The notes: generated by a model not told the origin, from the letters alone. A DNA stretch of 64,000 nucleotides from Myxocyprinus asiaticus (GCF_019703515.2 NC_059372.1:16830492-16894491); one strand, 5' to 3'. Shown: positions 38,335 to 48,839, counted from the first letter of the stretch. A program made the numbers and translations.

Positions 38335-39077
38335 TTAAAGGGATAGTTCACCCAAAAATGAAAATTCTCTCATCATTTACTCACCCTCATGCCATCCCAG
38401 ATGTGTATGACTTTCTTTTGCTGAACACAAACAAAGATATTTGGAAGAATATATAAACTCTGTAGGTCCATACAATGCAAGTGAATGGTGGCCAGAACTC
38501 CAAAAAGGAGATTAAGGCAGCTTAAAAGTAATCCATAAGACTCCAGTGGTTTAATTAATGTCTTCTGAAGTGATCCAGTTGGTTTAGGGTGTAAACAGAC
38601 CAAAACGTAACTCCTTTTTGACCGTACATCTTGTCATCAGTCTCCTTGGCGATCATGATTTCAAGCTTGATAAATTCCTATAGGGTCATCTAGCGCATGT
38701 GTCAAACACTTGGAAGTGTAATCGAGCTTGATATCATGATCGTGCCTAGTAACTGCAATGACAAGATGTACAGTGAAAAATTTGCTACATTTTGTTTTGT
38801 TCTCACCCAAAACCAACTGGATTGCTTCAGAAGAGATTGATTAAACCAGTGGAGTTTTATGGATTCATTTTATGCTGCCTTTATTTCCTTTTTGGAGCTT
38901 TTGGAGTACTAGTCACCATTTACTTGCATTGTATGGACCTACAGAGCTGAGATATTCTTCTAAAACTCTTCGTTTGTGTTCTGCAAAAGAAAGAAATTCA
39001 TACACATCTGGGATGGCATGAATAAATAATGATCAAATGATGAGAGAATTTTCATTTTGGGGTGAACTACCCCTTTC
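38335..39077. mobile_element. palindromic TTAA-family MITE
   Basis: ttaaagggatagttcaccca start and tggggtgaactacccctttc end; arms complementary (catgccatcccagatgtgta against tacacatctgggatggcatg). It ends about 380 bases upstream of the TATA box of the small peptide gene. Confidence 0.88.
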
Positions 39078-39454
39078 TTGTATTGAGTCCGGAATATTCC
39101 TTTTTGGTCATTTAGTGATTGCTATAATCCCCATCAAGACCCACAAATCAAAAAATTAATTATTGGTTGTCCTTGGGCTTTTATTTGGGGTTAGTGATTA
39201 GACTAATGATTAAGTTAATGGTTAGTCGTTTTGAATAGTCATGAACTGGAACTGCTTGATGAGAATATTAGTTTATGATAACAGGAAATGACTGCTGTGT
39301 GTGCATTTCTGCTTGTGCTGAAGATGCATTTTTGGTTTACTATTGAGGGTAGAATGGGAGACAGTGATGGCGTTAGTTACCGGCAGACTTTATGGGCCAG
39401 ATAACTGCCCTCTGGACACCAAACACTTATTGGACAGAGAGGCTCCTCTGAGGA

Positions 39455-39460
39455 TATAAA
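39455..39460 (+). promoter_or_regulatory. TATA box of the small secreted-peptide gene
   Basis: TATAAA in the context aggatataaattg. A start about 30 bases downstream (near 39485) would give a 60-base first exon ending TAGAG|gtaagg at 39545. An inverted CCAAT (ttattgg) lies about 30 bases upstream. Spacing and the following gene structure support it. Confidence 0.65.
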
Positions 39461-39484
39461 TTGTGAGACAATGCCTTCATCTCA

Positions 39485-40393
39485 CTGTAGCAACACTTCT
39501 CTGTACAAGAATTCTCTGTATAGAACCTTCTGGGAATCACTAGAGGTAAGGGGGAAATTATTCAAAATTGGTGCTAATTTCCATTTAATTCAAATTTGAT
39601 TTGCTTTTTTGTGATAATTATGTCATAATTAGCTATTTAGTAGGGGGAAACTACTGTACACTATAATACATTATAATGCATTAATTATGGAATGATTTCT
39701 TTTTTGGAGTTTTTATTATTAATATTATTTTAAAATGAAAACAATAACGAAACAATTTTTAATACAATAGCACATGCCCTCAATAGCATGTATAATATAA
39801 TTCAGAACTGGAAAGAATAGCTAATGTTGAACTTGACCATTTGACCAATGCTGAACCTGACTTCCCTTATAAATTCGCATAAGTTTTAGCCAACAATATT
39901 GATGTTAAAAGTTGATGGGCATATTATGTGTCAACTAACCATTTATTTACAAACCCCTTTTTAGCTGTGGAGAGGTAGGCTACTGTATGTTGTCAAGAGG
40001 ATTATATTCCCTGTGTGACTATTAAGGCAGTTTCCACTAGCATTGTTCATGTTATAGAGCCCACAATGTAAAAGATTCATGCTCTTGTACCCTGCAAAAT
40101 GCATTTGAGCATAGAGCTGTAGACTCTTGTGTGTATCTTGTGTGCATTACTGCCTGCTGTTTTACAGATATAATGATGGGGAATATTAACATGTCTCTCA
40201 GTCTGTTGTTGCTGTGTGTTTCATGGAGTAACAGTCAGCCTGTTCACACTGATGCCGATACTGTCAGAGAGGTGAAATAATTTCTCATTGAAATCCCCAG
40301 CAGTAATATTTAGTCATAAAAACTGAGAACTTGCTAATTCACCGTTTTGGTTTATGGAATAGAGTAAAAGCGTAGTAATTCACAAGTTTAACA

Positions 40394-40464
<71 letters not shown>

Positions 40465-41225
40465 GCTAATAGAGATTCTCAGATCAGTGACTCCAGTGGA
40501 CAGGCAGGAAGGACAAGACACAGAGCTGATGGGCTCTCCTGAGGTGCTGTGGCCCAATCCCGAGGCTTTGGTGAAGAGAGACTTGCCACGTTTAGGAGTA
40601 TCAGTCTACAGAGCCCTACCTTCAAAAGTCCACAGCAGGTAACTGATTAAAATTATATTTCTGCAACACTGATCTGCTGTAAGGGAGAATGTACAGACAG
40701 CCAGTCATAATCACAGATTAAACGGATCAGGACCCATGCACCATCCTGAAGGAGTTTAAGTTGAGATAATTACCAGCTGACTGTAGATAATCCTGCTTAT
40801 TGTACAGCTACTTACCAAATAAATAAACTGAATTTAATTTTATTTTGTGTAGCGGTCATTATACAAAAATATTTGACTGCGGCAGTTGACCAGTGAACCA
40901 GACTGAAAATGATAAAAGTGATGTGTAACACACATAAAACCTCAATCTTGGATATTTTCTTTTTCTGTGTGGTCAGTAAGTCTATGGATGCATCAAGATA
41001 CCGTTTGTCCTCCCCAGCTAAGTGGATGTCCAACCTTCAAGGTTGAAAGAGTCTGAGTGACTGTCATCAATCCCAAAATGCTTGAGAAAACCACTTCATT
41101 CAAATCCGACATAAATCAATCAATCCACAGCCACCAGGTTTACACCGACACTCAAATCCCATCTGCATGCTCTTTGCATGAGGAACTCATTTGAAGACAA
41201 AAAATAAAAGGTAAACATGCAGACA
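39485..41225 (+). CDS. small secreted propeptide gene, unassigned (osteocrin position); coding 40173-41046
   Basis: Four exons: 5' UTR about 39485-39545; 40168-40271 with tandem start codons at 40173 and 40176; 40466-40638; 40977 to a polyA signal (AATAAA about 41203). The phases fit (0, then 2). The product is about 113 residues: a signal peptide (MSLSLLLLCVSWSNS, from Met7, cut before or near QPVHT), an acidic helix (DADTVRELIEILRSV), a spacer, a dibasic KR site, and a basic C-terminal peptide DLPRLGVSVYRALPSKVHS continuing SKSMDASRYRLSSPAK to WMSNLQG-stop. It has no cysteine after the signal. I do not recognise the mature peptide. It lies upstream of uts2 as OSTN lies upstream of UTS2B in human, and KR-xxxxxGxxxxRxxxSxV is loosely like osteocrin after its KR; that link is positional inference. 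Confidence 0.72.
40168..40271 (+). CDS. secreted propeptide gene, exon 2 (signal peptide; CDS from 40173)
   Basis: Acceptor ctgttttacag, donor GAGAG|gtgaaa. Codons from 40173 give MMGNINMSLSLLLLCVSWSN then SQPVHTDADTVRE. The hydrophobic run LSLLLLCV is a short signal core; three in-frame methionines (positions 1, 2 and 7) make the start uncertain, with Met7 giving the more typical signal length. Confidence 0.75.
40397..40462. repeat. (TG)n microsatellite abutting an exon
   Basis: About 32 units ending two to three bases before the acceptor AG of exon 3 of the secreted-peptide gene. Confidence 0.96.
40466..40638 (+). CDS. secreted propeptide gene, exon 3 (propeptide, KR site)
   Basis: The exon directly follows a (TG)n tract; acceptor gttag at 40464-40465 (start LIEILRSV) or tagag at 40473-40474 (start ILRSV), both in frame. 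Donor CAGCAG|gtaact. It codes VTPVDRQEGQDTELMGSPEV then LWPNPEALVKR and DLPRLGVSVYRALPSKVHS. It is open throughout (57 codons). Confidence 0.75.
40977..41046 (+). CDS. secreted propeptide gene, last exon
   Basis: Strong acceptor (ttttctttttctgtgtggtcag), phase 2 in. It codes KSMDASRYRLSSPAKWMSNL then QG and TGA at 41044-41046. A C-terminal Gly could be an amide donor only if it is exposed by processing; none is certain. Confidence 0.72.
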
Positions 41226-41519
41226 TGCTACGAGATACACAAATGTGAATTTAGTGTTTTAATTTTCGAAAGGCAAAATGGGAACAACATTACAGACCCT
41301 CGACAGAGAAGGAATGTTAATGTAGTTTTAGTTTTGCATTTATTTAAAGTTAGATTTTACTTTTCGACACAAAGCTATTGCAGTCTCTCTATAAAGATGG
41401 TATCGTCACTGTATTCAAATATTCCAGTCTTAGATGTAATTAAAAATGTATAGATACATTAAAAGCTGAAAATATTTAAATAAAACTTGCAAATATTTTA
41501 CATCAATGTGAAGTAACTG

Positions 41520-42060
41520 TTAAAGAGACCTAATTATGCTTTTTGGGATTTTACCTTTAATTTAGTGTGTAATATAGCTGTTTGTGCACGTAAAAGTTCT
41601 GCAAAGTTACAAAGCACAAAGTCCACGCTAAAGGGAGTTACTCTCTCCCACAGAAAACACTGCTCCTGAACTGCCTGAAACGGCTGGTTTGCAGTCCAGC
41701 CATTATTTCCGTGACTTAGCTATGTCACTATGTAACACATTTGCATTATGCCCGCCTAAGGGCAACTTTAAGCTGAAACTCGGTTATGGTAAGGGGCGTT
41801 ACATTTCAGAAACACGCTCTAAGCAGTTGACCAATCACAACAGACTGGGCCAGCTGACCAATCAGAGCAGACTGAGCTTTTCGGAAAGGGGGATTTAAAG
41901 AGACAGGAGCTAAAACAGAGCGTTTCAGACAGAGGGTGAAATGAGATGCTGCGGCAATGTACAGTATGAGATAAATAATGTGTTTTTTGAACATTAAAGC
42001 ATGTAAACCTATTCTAGTAGACCACAAAAATACAATGAACCTGTAAATGAGCATAATCTT
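41520..42060. repeat. probable non-autonomous repeat
   Basis: Begins gacctaattatgctttttgg and ends catgtaaacctattctagta then gagcataatctttaaaa, a partial inverted pair (aattatgct/agcataat). Followed by an A-run at 42060-42082. Family not identified. Confidence 0.4.
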
Positions 42061-42183
42061 TAAAAAAAAAAAAAAAAAAAAAACGTTACTCTGTGAGTGT
42101 ATCTGTTTGTATCTGTGTCCTATTATATTTTTTCCCTTGTACAACATGTATGTCTTGTCCATCAACAAGGCTGTTTGTTTGTG

Positions 42184-42185
<2 letters not shown>

Positions 42186-42265
<80 letters not shown>

Positions 42266-42300
42266 TGTTTGTGTTTGTGTGCGTGTGTGTGTGCGTGTGC
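42186..42300. repeat. (TG)n microsatellite in the uts2 3' flank
   Basis: More than 35 TG units then interrupted TTTG/TGCG variants. Confidence 0.96.
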
Positions 42301-42328
42301 ATACTGGTATGAAAAGCTGTAAAAGCCC

Positions 42329-42454
42329 TCACAGTCTGTTCAGTATGTCAATGTTCATGTCGCAAACACAGTATTTCCAGAAGTAGTCTGCACCACTTCC
42401 TCTCTTCATGAACTGTCTGAGGCGATATGGTATATTTTCACACAAATGATGTTG
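42329..42454 (-). pseudogene. uts2: uts2 last exon with mutated UII peptide
   Basis: The conserved part reads PYRLRQFMKR|GSGADYFWKYCV. The 5' border is uncertain: an AG at 42456-42455 gives QHHLCENIPYRL in phase 0, but its pyrimidine tract is weak. Normal UII has Cys where Tyr stands (TGC/TGT to TAC is a single transition). After Val the frame continues CDMNIDILNRL to TGA. Confidence 0.82.
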
Positions 42455-42720
42455 CTCCATCAATATTCAATAAAAAGAAATCAATTTTTTTGATCTTGAT
42501 ACATTTTGTGACCAGAGAAAAGCAAATTTTCCTTAAGATGTGCCTTTAGCCCCATGTACCCTACTGTTCATTGTTAGTTCATGTTTATTGCGTTAACTAA
42601 CCTTAACCTTATTGTAAAGTGTTACCATATTTCCATGTAAATGGAATGAATCTAAGATAATATACATGAACAAAGTGTTAATTACATGTTAAAAGAGTAG
42701 ACACTTGTCATTTCCTTTAC

Positions 42721-42764
42721 CTCTATAAGGGCCTCTTTAGGAATCTGCCCAGACACTTTGATAT
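42721..42764 (-). pseudogene. uts2: uts2 propeptide exon (IKVSGQIPKEALIE), out of frame
   Basis: Acceptor tgttccttttgcag, donor GAG|gtaaag; 44 bases. The conserved frame IKVSGQIPKEALIE requires phase 1 entry, but the previous exon ends in phase 2; joined as predicted it reads EYQSVWADS-stop. About two bases appear to be missing relative to a RENIKV-type junction. Confidence 0.8.
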
Positions 42765-42919
42765 CTGCAAAAGGAACAGCATAAACATTCAGAGTAGGAA
42801 ATGTAAGAGATTAAAGATGTCTTTCCTCTGCAGAGGAGCTTTCCGGAACACTGAAAGATGGTGTAATTGTAACTTTTCAGATTAAATGTCTGGCTGAGAT
42901 TAATGGGTCTCACTCTCAC

Positions 42920-43010
42920 TCTCGGTTAAGAAGGGGGAAATGTCCTGCGCCGGCTGACCTCTGCAGGAGATCATTGAGATCAGAGATGGAGAATTCATCT
43001 GGACTTACGG
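42920..43010 (-). pseudogene. uts2: uts2 propeptide exon (SPDEFSISDLNDLLQR)
   Basis: Acceptor gtggctgcag, donor CGAGA|gtgaga; phase 1 in, phase 2 out; 91 bases. It codes VSPDEFSISDLNDLLQRSAG then AGHFPLLNR, clearly the conserved SDLNDLLQR block of UII precursors. The next possible donor (six bases on) would read through a TGA. Confidence 0.85.
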
Positions 43011-43117
43011 CTGCAGCCACATTTATCAGCTGCAGCACTTATTATTATATTAAGTTAATAATTTTAAGCAATACATAAATTACGCAAATTATTACGCAAT
43101 AATTTTTTGGCAAATTA

Positions 43118-43797
43118 TTAAAGGAATAGTTCACCCAAAAATGAAAATCTCTCGTTATTTACTCACTTTATGTCATTCTGAATCTTTATGACTTTTTTCT
43201 GTTGAACACCACAGGATAAATTTTGAAGAATGTACTGTTCGCTCTTTTTACAATTACAATGAATTGGTACTGCTTTCAAGCTTAAGAAAATGTCCAAAAG
43301 TATCCAAGAAGTCATATGATAGCTTTGTGTGAGGAACAGACAAAACATTTTAAGTTGTTATTCACTAATAATCTTCCCATCCAGTGAGCTTTTAAGTTGA
43401 GAACCGCTGTGGCTGGATCAGCCCAATTTGTGAGCGAATCATTCAAATCGATTTTGAGAACGGATCCAATTCATTGAAAGGTTGCAACTAGAAAGAACAT
43501 TTCATTTATGAATATACTAAGGAGAGCTAGGGCAAATGCAAGGTTTCCAGTGAATAACGACTTAAATTTTGTTCATCACACAAAGCTATCATATGGCTTC
43601 AGAGGATTTAGAATACAGAGCACAAGTCATATGGAACACTTTTATGATTCTTTAATGGTGCTTTCGCATCTGTTTTGAAGTTTGAAAGCTCCAGTCCCCA
43701 TAGATTGTAAATGCATGTAAAAGAGCAACCAGTACATTCTTCAAAATTCCTCATCATCTGTTCCACGGAAGAAAAACGCAATACTGGTTCAGAATTA
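43118..43797. mobile_element. palindromic TTAA-family MITE in uts2 intron
   Basis: ttaaaggaatagttcaccca at the left; internal arms complementary (gaagaatgtactgttcgctc against agcaaccagtacattcttc). Right end degraded. Confidence 0.75.
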
Positions 43798-43851
43798 ACA
43801 TTACAAGAAACAGAGTTGTTTCTTTAATGAAATTTATTTTATACTTATTAT

Positions 43852-44499
43852 TTAAAGGGATAGTTCACCCAAAATAGAATATGTCAGCTCTGTAGATCCA
43901 TACAATGCAAGTGAATGGTGATCAGGCCTTTGAAGCTCCAAAAAGTAGATAAAATCAGCATAAAAGTTATCCATATACGACTTCAGTGGTTTAATCAATG
44001 TCTTCTGAAACGATCCTGTTGTTTTTGGGTGAGAACAAACCAAAATATAACTCTTTTTCATGGTTCAGCTTCCCATTGCAGTCTGTAGGCACAATCATGA
44101 TTTCAAGCTCGATTACACTTCCTAGAGCTTTAAGCATGCGCAGTGCGCTAGATGGAGCTATTGGAAGTGTAAACGAGCTTGAAATCATGATTGCCAAGGA
44201 GACTGCTGTCAAGATGTACAGTCAAAAAGGAGTTACATTTTGGTCACCCAAAGCCAACTGGATCGCTTCAGAAGACATTGATTAAACCACTGGAGCCTGA
44301 TAGATTATATTTATGCTGACTTCATCTGCTTTTTGGAGCTTCAAAGTCCTGATCACTATTCCCTTACATTGTATGGACCTACAGAGCTGAAAAAGAGCAG
44401 AAATCTTTGTTTGTGTTCTGCAGAAGAAAGAAAGTCATACACATCTGGGATGGGTGAGTAATAAGACAATTTTCATTATTGAGTGAACTAACCCTTTAA
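43852..44499. mobile_element. palindromic TTAA-family MITE in uts2 intron
   Basis: ttaaagggatagttcaccca to tgagtgaactaaccctttaa, with inner inverted repeat caatcatgatttcaagctcg against gagcttgaaatcatgattg. Second copy in the same intron. Confidence 0.85.
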
Positions 44500-44594
44500 T
44501 GTCAGATGAACTAGATAATTAATAAGCTAAAATTCCTCATTCTTCCATAATATTTCCTCTGAATATTTCAAACAGTAAGTCTTGATCCACTCAC

Positions 44595-44700
44595 CCGAGC
44601 CGGCATAAGCCCTCTCAACTGTGTCTGTTACAGGATGTGCTAGCAGAGGGTTGAAGAAAAGGAGGAGGGCAGAGCAGGACACAAGTAAGTTACAGATCAT
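44595..44700 (-). pseudogene. uts2: uts2 exon 1 (signal peptide)
   Basis: ATG at 44700-44698, donor TCGG|gtgagt at 44594. It codes 35 residues with a hydrophobic core LLVSCSALLLFF and LLAHPVTDT, which closely matches carp-type prepro-urotensin II as I remember it. Phase 1 out. This piece is intact. Confidence 0.88.
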
Positions 44701-44782
44701 CTCTGCAGCAGATTCAGGCTCCTTTCAGGTCTGGGCTTTGGTGAATGAGGTGGATTGGCGGACTCTTATCTAATATACCTAC

Positions 44783-44788
44783 TTTATA
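44783..44788 (-). promoter_or_regulatory. uts2: TATA box of uts2
   Basis: TATAAA on the minus strand in context ggtttataaagt, about 83 bases upstream of the ATG. A start near 44755 would give a short 5' UTR of about 55 bases, typical of a neuropeptide gene. Confidence 0.6.
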
Positions 44789-44789
44789 A

Positions 44790-45811
44790 ACCCCACTCTA
44801 TCAAAGCTGAATGACTAATAATAAATTATCCTTTTTTTATTGGGAGTTTTATTTTCAAATTCTGATCTTGTCAAGTTAATAAACGACCATGAATAAAACA
44901 AATGGCAAAAAAGGGACATACTGTAGGATGAGCTGTGAATCAGGCCTTCGGTTTATGATCTTTGAATCTCATTGACCTGTTTTACTGAATGTGTCAATTT
45001 TGGAACACAGGTGTGCAAATGTCCGTTTATCAACTCTTGAGACTGCAGAAAACATAAATTGATTTATATGAAAATGTCACCTGTCGTATTTAGCCCACGA
45101 TGTAGGTCAATTTAGCATAGGAATGAATGAAAATATATTTCACAATCTCACAGTGGAGAGGTAGTTGGTGAACTGATGCATAGGTAAACAGATTTTATGG
45201 GGAGCTCATGCAGTCACACTGATGCCAACAATAATATCTCAGCAAAAGCAATAAACATGCATTATTTGCATCTTAATATAGGTCAGTTGACAAATGTTTT
45301 CAGATATCTTCATTCTAACGTTCAAGTTTTTCCCAATGATGTTTCAAGGTTTAAATATTCAAACTCATTTTTCCAAATACATATTGTTGATTTGTGTTTA
45401 CACAGAAAACCTAAGGAAAGCCTATGTTTTAACAGCTACTGTATGGCGGAAGAACACCAGGGACATTAGTACTCCAGATTACCAGTCCACTGAGAAGAAA
45501 GAGCATGACATTTGTTTATCACCCACTGGCAAAGTCGTATTAGTGATGCACTGTTGACATTTGCAAAGCGTGGAGAATAATCGGACAGAGCAGACGTGTG
45601 CAGTGAAGAGGCATTTTAAAAGGATGTACATCACTCACAGCCTGGCTACATTTTTTGTGAAAATTTTAAATAGTTGAAGCTTATTATGCTAGATAACTTT
45701 GTTTTGATGAATAGCCTTCAATATTAAACACAATGCAATATACAAAGCAATACAATATCAAATGCAATATACAACACAGTACAATATGTAATACAGTATA
45801 GTACAATTTAA

Positions 45812-45815
<4 letters not shown>
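44790..45815. other. no gene seen upstream of uts2
   Basis: Unique AT-rich DNA; the two overlapping ORFs at 45197-45557 show no recognisable similarity and lack splice or promoter support. Confidence 0.4.
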
Positions 45816-45863
<48 letters not shown>

Positions 45864-45865
<2 letters not shown>

Positions 45866-46417
45866 TGGCGGCCAAAATTTTGGAATAATGTACAGATTTT
45901 AAGAAACTGATACTTTTATCAAATACTTTTATACTTTTTTGTCTTTGAAGACTGTAGTGCACACCTTTGTATGAAATCTTCGTCAGATTGACTGACGAGT
46001 TTCTAGAGAAAGCGGTTTCTTTTTTGCCATTTTTGACCTAATATTGACCTTAAGACATGCCAGTCTATTGCATACTGTGGCAACTCAAAAACAAACACAA
46101 AGACAATGTTAAGCATCATTTAATTAACCAAACAGCTTTCAGCTGTGTTTGATAAAATGGCAAGTGATTTTCTAGTTTCAAATTAGCAATTTAGCATGAT
46201 TACTCAAGGATAAGGTGTTGGAGTGATGGCTGATGGAAATGGGGCCTGTCTACATTTGATCAAAAATTATTTTTTTCAAATAGTGATGGTGCTGTTTTTT
46301 ACATCAGTAATGTCCTGACTATACTTTGTGATCAGTTGAATGCCAATTTGGTGAATTAAAGTTCCAATTTCCTTCCGAAACAGCAAAATCTGTACATTAT
46401 TCCAAACTTTTGGCCAC

Positions 46418-46421
<4 letters not shown>
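45864..46421. mobile_element. Tc1/mariner-type MITE inserted in a TA repeat
   Basis: Inverted ends ctggcggccaaaattttgga and ccaaacttttggccacc; inner aataatgtacagattt against aaatctgtacattatt. Flanked on both sides by (TA)n (about 45816-45863 and 46421-46483), fitting insertion at TA. Confidence 0.8.
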
Positions 46422-46483
<62 letters not shown>

Positions 46484-46489
<6 letters not shown>

Positions 46490-47164
46490 GTTAGTTCCAG
46501 TCCACAAATCTGATTGGACGAGAGATGTTCCATGAGTACTGATGGTCTGACACCATCATCACACGGACGATTCACTGTGTGATTCACTCTGCTTGTGTTT
46601 GTGCCGTTCTAAACTAAAGTGTTAGAGCAGTGCAGATGTGTTAAGAGCTATATGTCTCTTTACATTTAATATTGTGACATTACAAATTTTAGCCAGCAGG
46701 TGGTGGAAAAAGACAAATTTTGTGTGTAATATCAGCCAGTTGGTGACCTGAAGTGAGTCAGCATCACTCAGTGTTTATATTCAACAGCACTCCATGATCG
46801 CTCATATTACTACTACACTACTAAAGCTAGAAAAAAAGCTTTAAATGGCTTTAAACTAACAACTTCAGCATTAAGGCTCATCACAGCTGAGAGACACAAC
46901 AGATTGATTAATTACACAATCTAAAGGCGCTTAACTCTTACCGGACTTTCCACATTGGATAGGACAAAATGGCAGAGGACATTGCGGTTTCTATAGTAAA
47001 AGACTCTTGCGTACCAGCTACCGCGAAATAGGGAGGAATACCCCTGTTTGGATGGCTATTTTTCCACAGAGAAAATTGGGTGCATATCGCCAAAATGACA
47101 TTATCTTCAGAAAGCTGACTAACACACTACAGCATCATCAACAGGTGATCGCACACGCTCCATA
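46484..47164. other. no gene seen
   Basis: Unassigned sequence between two microsatellites, possibly repeat-derived. Confidence 0.35.

Positions 47165-47223
<59 letters not shown>
47165..47223. repeat. (TC)n microsatellite
   Basis: About 28 units, followed by (CA)n. Confidence 0.96.
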
Positions 47224-47227
<4 letters not shown>

Positions 47228-48051
47228 CACACACACACACATCCTTGTTTCTTCAGTAACATGTTAGAAACAGCCCAAGCTGTGATACTAGAAGTTCTGA
47301 AGTGATGGTTTTGAGAGGCTTGGACACATAATTTGTTTTGAACCAGCAACGGCAGAGTATGATCCATCGCGTAAGAAAGTAGTTCCATGCACATATGCGG
47401 GTTTTTGTGTTTTGTGACCGTACACAGTTTTTCCTAATTGTTCACTGAACTGTTGTATATAAGCAATATCACACTTGCAATCATGCTATATGGCCCTGAA
47501 TTACCTACGGCACTCGTGCCTGCGGCCGAATCACAGCAGTGCTGATGTAGGGCCATATCGCACTCTTGCTCGTGTGATATTGCTTACATATATATATGCG
47601 TATATTGTATTGGACGCCATATCTGTTGATATTTTGTAGTATATATTTTGTACTTTATATATGCAAACATTTAGTATACATACTGTATATTTGGAACTTG
47701 AAACTACTTATAGCCAGTAGTCACTGCTGCAGGCTGCATTGTTGTCCATTTGATACATTTTGACTTGACTGCAATACACAATGTACAATACAAAATGCAA
47801 TCAGTCTATATTGTTTATATTGTATGTTCTGTACAAAAAACAAAGGTGTTGAAGGGAAATATGGACCATTTCGCGTAATATTTCTGTTTGCATTGTAAAT
47901 GCATGAATTTTAATGCTCAAACGTGGCTTGTGCTCCATGTTGCCAATAGAGGGCAGCATGTCATACTACACTGATACTACACCTCTGAGGAATAGCTTGT
48001 AAATTCGTAAAAGTACAATACTATTTATTTATTGTTTACAGATTTTAGAAA

Positions 48052-48650
48052 TATACACTACCGTTCAGAAGTTTGGGGTCACTTGACCGAAATTTTTCTC
48101 ATGATCTTAAAAATCTTTTGATCTGAAGGCGTATGCTTAAATATTTGAAATTAGTTTTGTAGACAAAAATATAATTGTGCCAACATATTAATTTATTTAA
48201 TTATAAAAAAAAAATGTATTTAATTTATTTTTTTTTTTTTTTTTTTTTTTTTTAAATGGATGAATTGGACCGAATAATTAAGAAAAGCAGCCAATAAGTG
48301 CCCAACATAGATGGGAACTCCTTCAATACTGTTTAAAAAGCATCCCAGGGTGATACCTCAAGAAGTTGGTTGAGAAAATGTCAAGAGTACATGTCTGCAA
48401 AATCTAGACAAAGGGTGACTACATTGAAGATGCTAAAATATAACACAGTTTTGATTTATTTTGGATTTTGTTTAGTCACAACATAATTCCCATAGTTCCA
48501 TTTCTATTATTCCATAGTTGTGATGACTTTACTATTATTCTAAAAGAATAACATAAGTAAAAAATAGTAATTTGGTATCTATAAATACTCGAAAACTAAG
48601 ACAGAAGTTGCTCAAACAATAGTAGTGGAGTGATTTAGGGAATTTAAAAT
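48052..48650. mobile_element. Tc1-like element fragment, family 4
   Basis: Begins tacactaccgttcagaagtt then tggggtcact, a common fish Tc1-type terminus. The right end is not clear. A long T-run is inside at 48230-48253. Confidence 0.6.
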
Positions 48651-48839
48651 CAAGATCATTGTATTTTAGTTGTTTTTTGTTGTATTTTTCCTACATTTTA
48701 CTTGTAGAGGAAAGTGCTGTATTATAAGGATTTCATTTGATTGGATGAGCAGAAGTTTGTCCATGCTGGCTTACCATCCCTATGGAAGCTTTTTTTTTTT
48801 TTTGGTCTCGTTGTCAAAAACAGACTGCCTAGTCGGAAA

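Larger units (their letters stand above)
42329..44700 (-). pseudogene. uts2: uts2, urotensin II precursor gene, apparently broken
   Basis: Four minus-strand pieces match the fish prepro-urotensin II plan: signal exon (MICNLLVSCSALLLFF, then AHPVTDTVERAYAGS), exon AVSPDEFSISDLNDLLQRSA, exon IKVSGQIPKEALIE, and last exon IPYRLRQFMKR-GSGADYFWKYCV. Urotensin II is a secreted cyclic vasoactive neuropeptide closed by a disulphide in CFWKYC. Three lesions are seen. The first core Cys codon is TAC (Tyr). The codon after the final Val is TGC instead of a stop, adding 11 residues to TGA at 42329. The second exon ends in phase 2 while the third needs phase 1, so the normal junction leads to a TAA within the third exon. 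The small segment usually following the signal exon (DSVEEAGG in other fish) was not found. TATA promoter and splice sites are largely intact, suggesting recent decay or a paralogue lost after duplication. Confidence 0.82.

Noticed and set aside
33074..39450. vamp3 or per3 exons, expected next to CAMTA1 in mammals
   Set aside because: I looked for the VAMP3 SNARE motif and PER-like exons and saw none; these genes appear not to lie between camta1 and uts2 here.
42047..42386. Cys/Val-rich ORFs around 42100-42380, plus strand
   Set aside because: They translate the (TG)n microsatellite and are antisense to the uts2 last exon.
44638..44683. Plus-strand 'ttacag|GATGTGC...' as a further exon of the secreted peptide gene
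   Set aside because: It would stop after two codons, and the stretch is the antisense of the uts2 signal exon; the exon at 40977 fits better.
45197..45557. Overlapping ORFs at 45197-45557 as a gene upstream of uts2
   Set aside because: No family resemblance, no signal or splice pattern; AT-rich chance ORFs.
47007..47394. ORFs with long SLSLSL or RERERE runs (also 17841-18083 and 19013-19360)
   Set aside because: They translate TC/GA microsatellites; no splice, promoter or similarity support.
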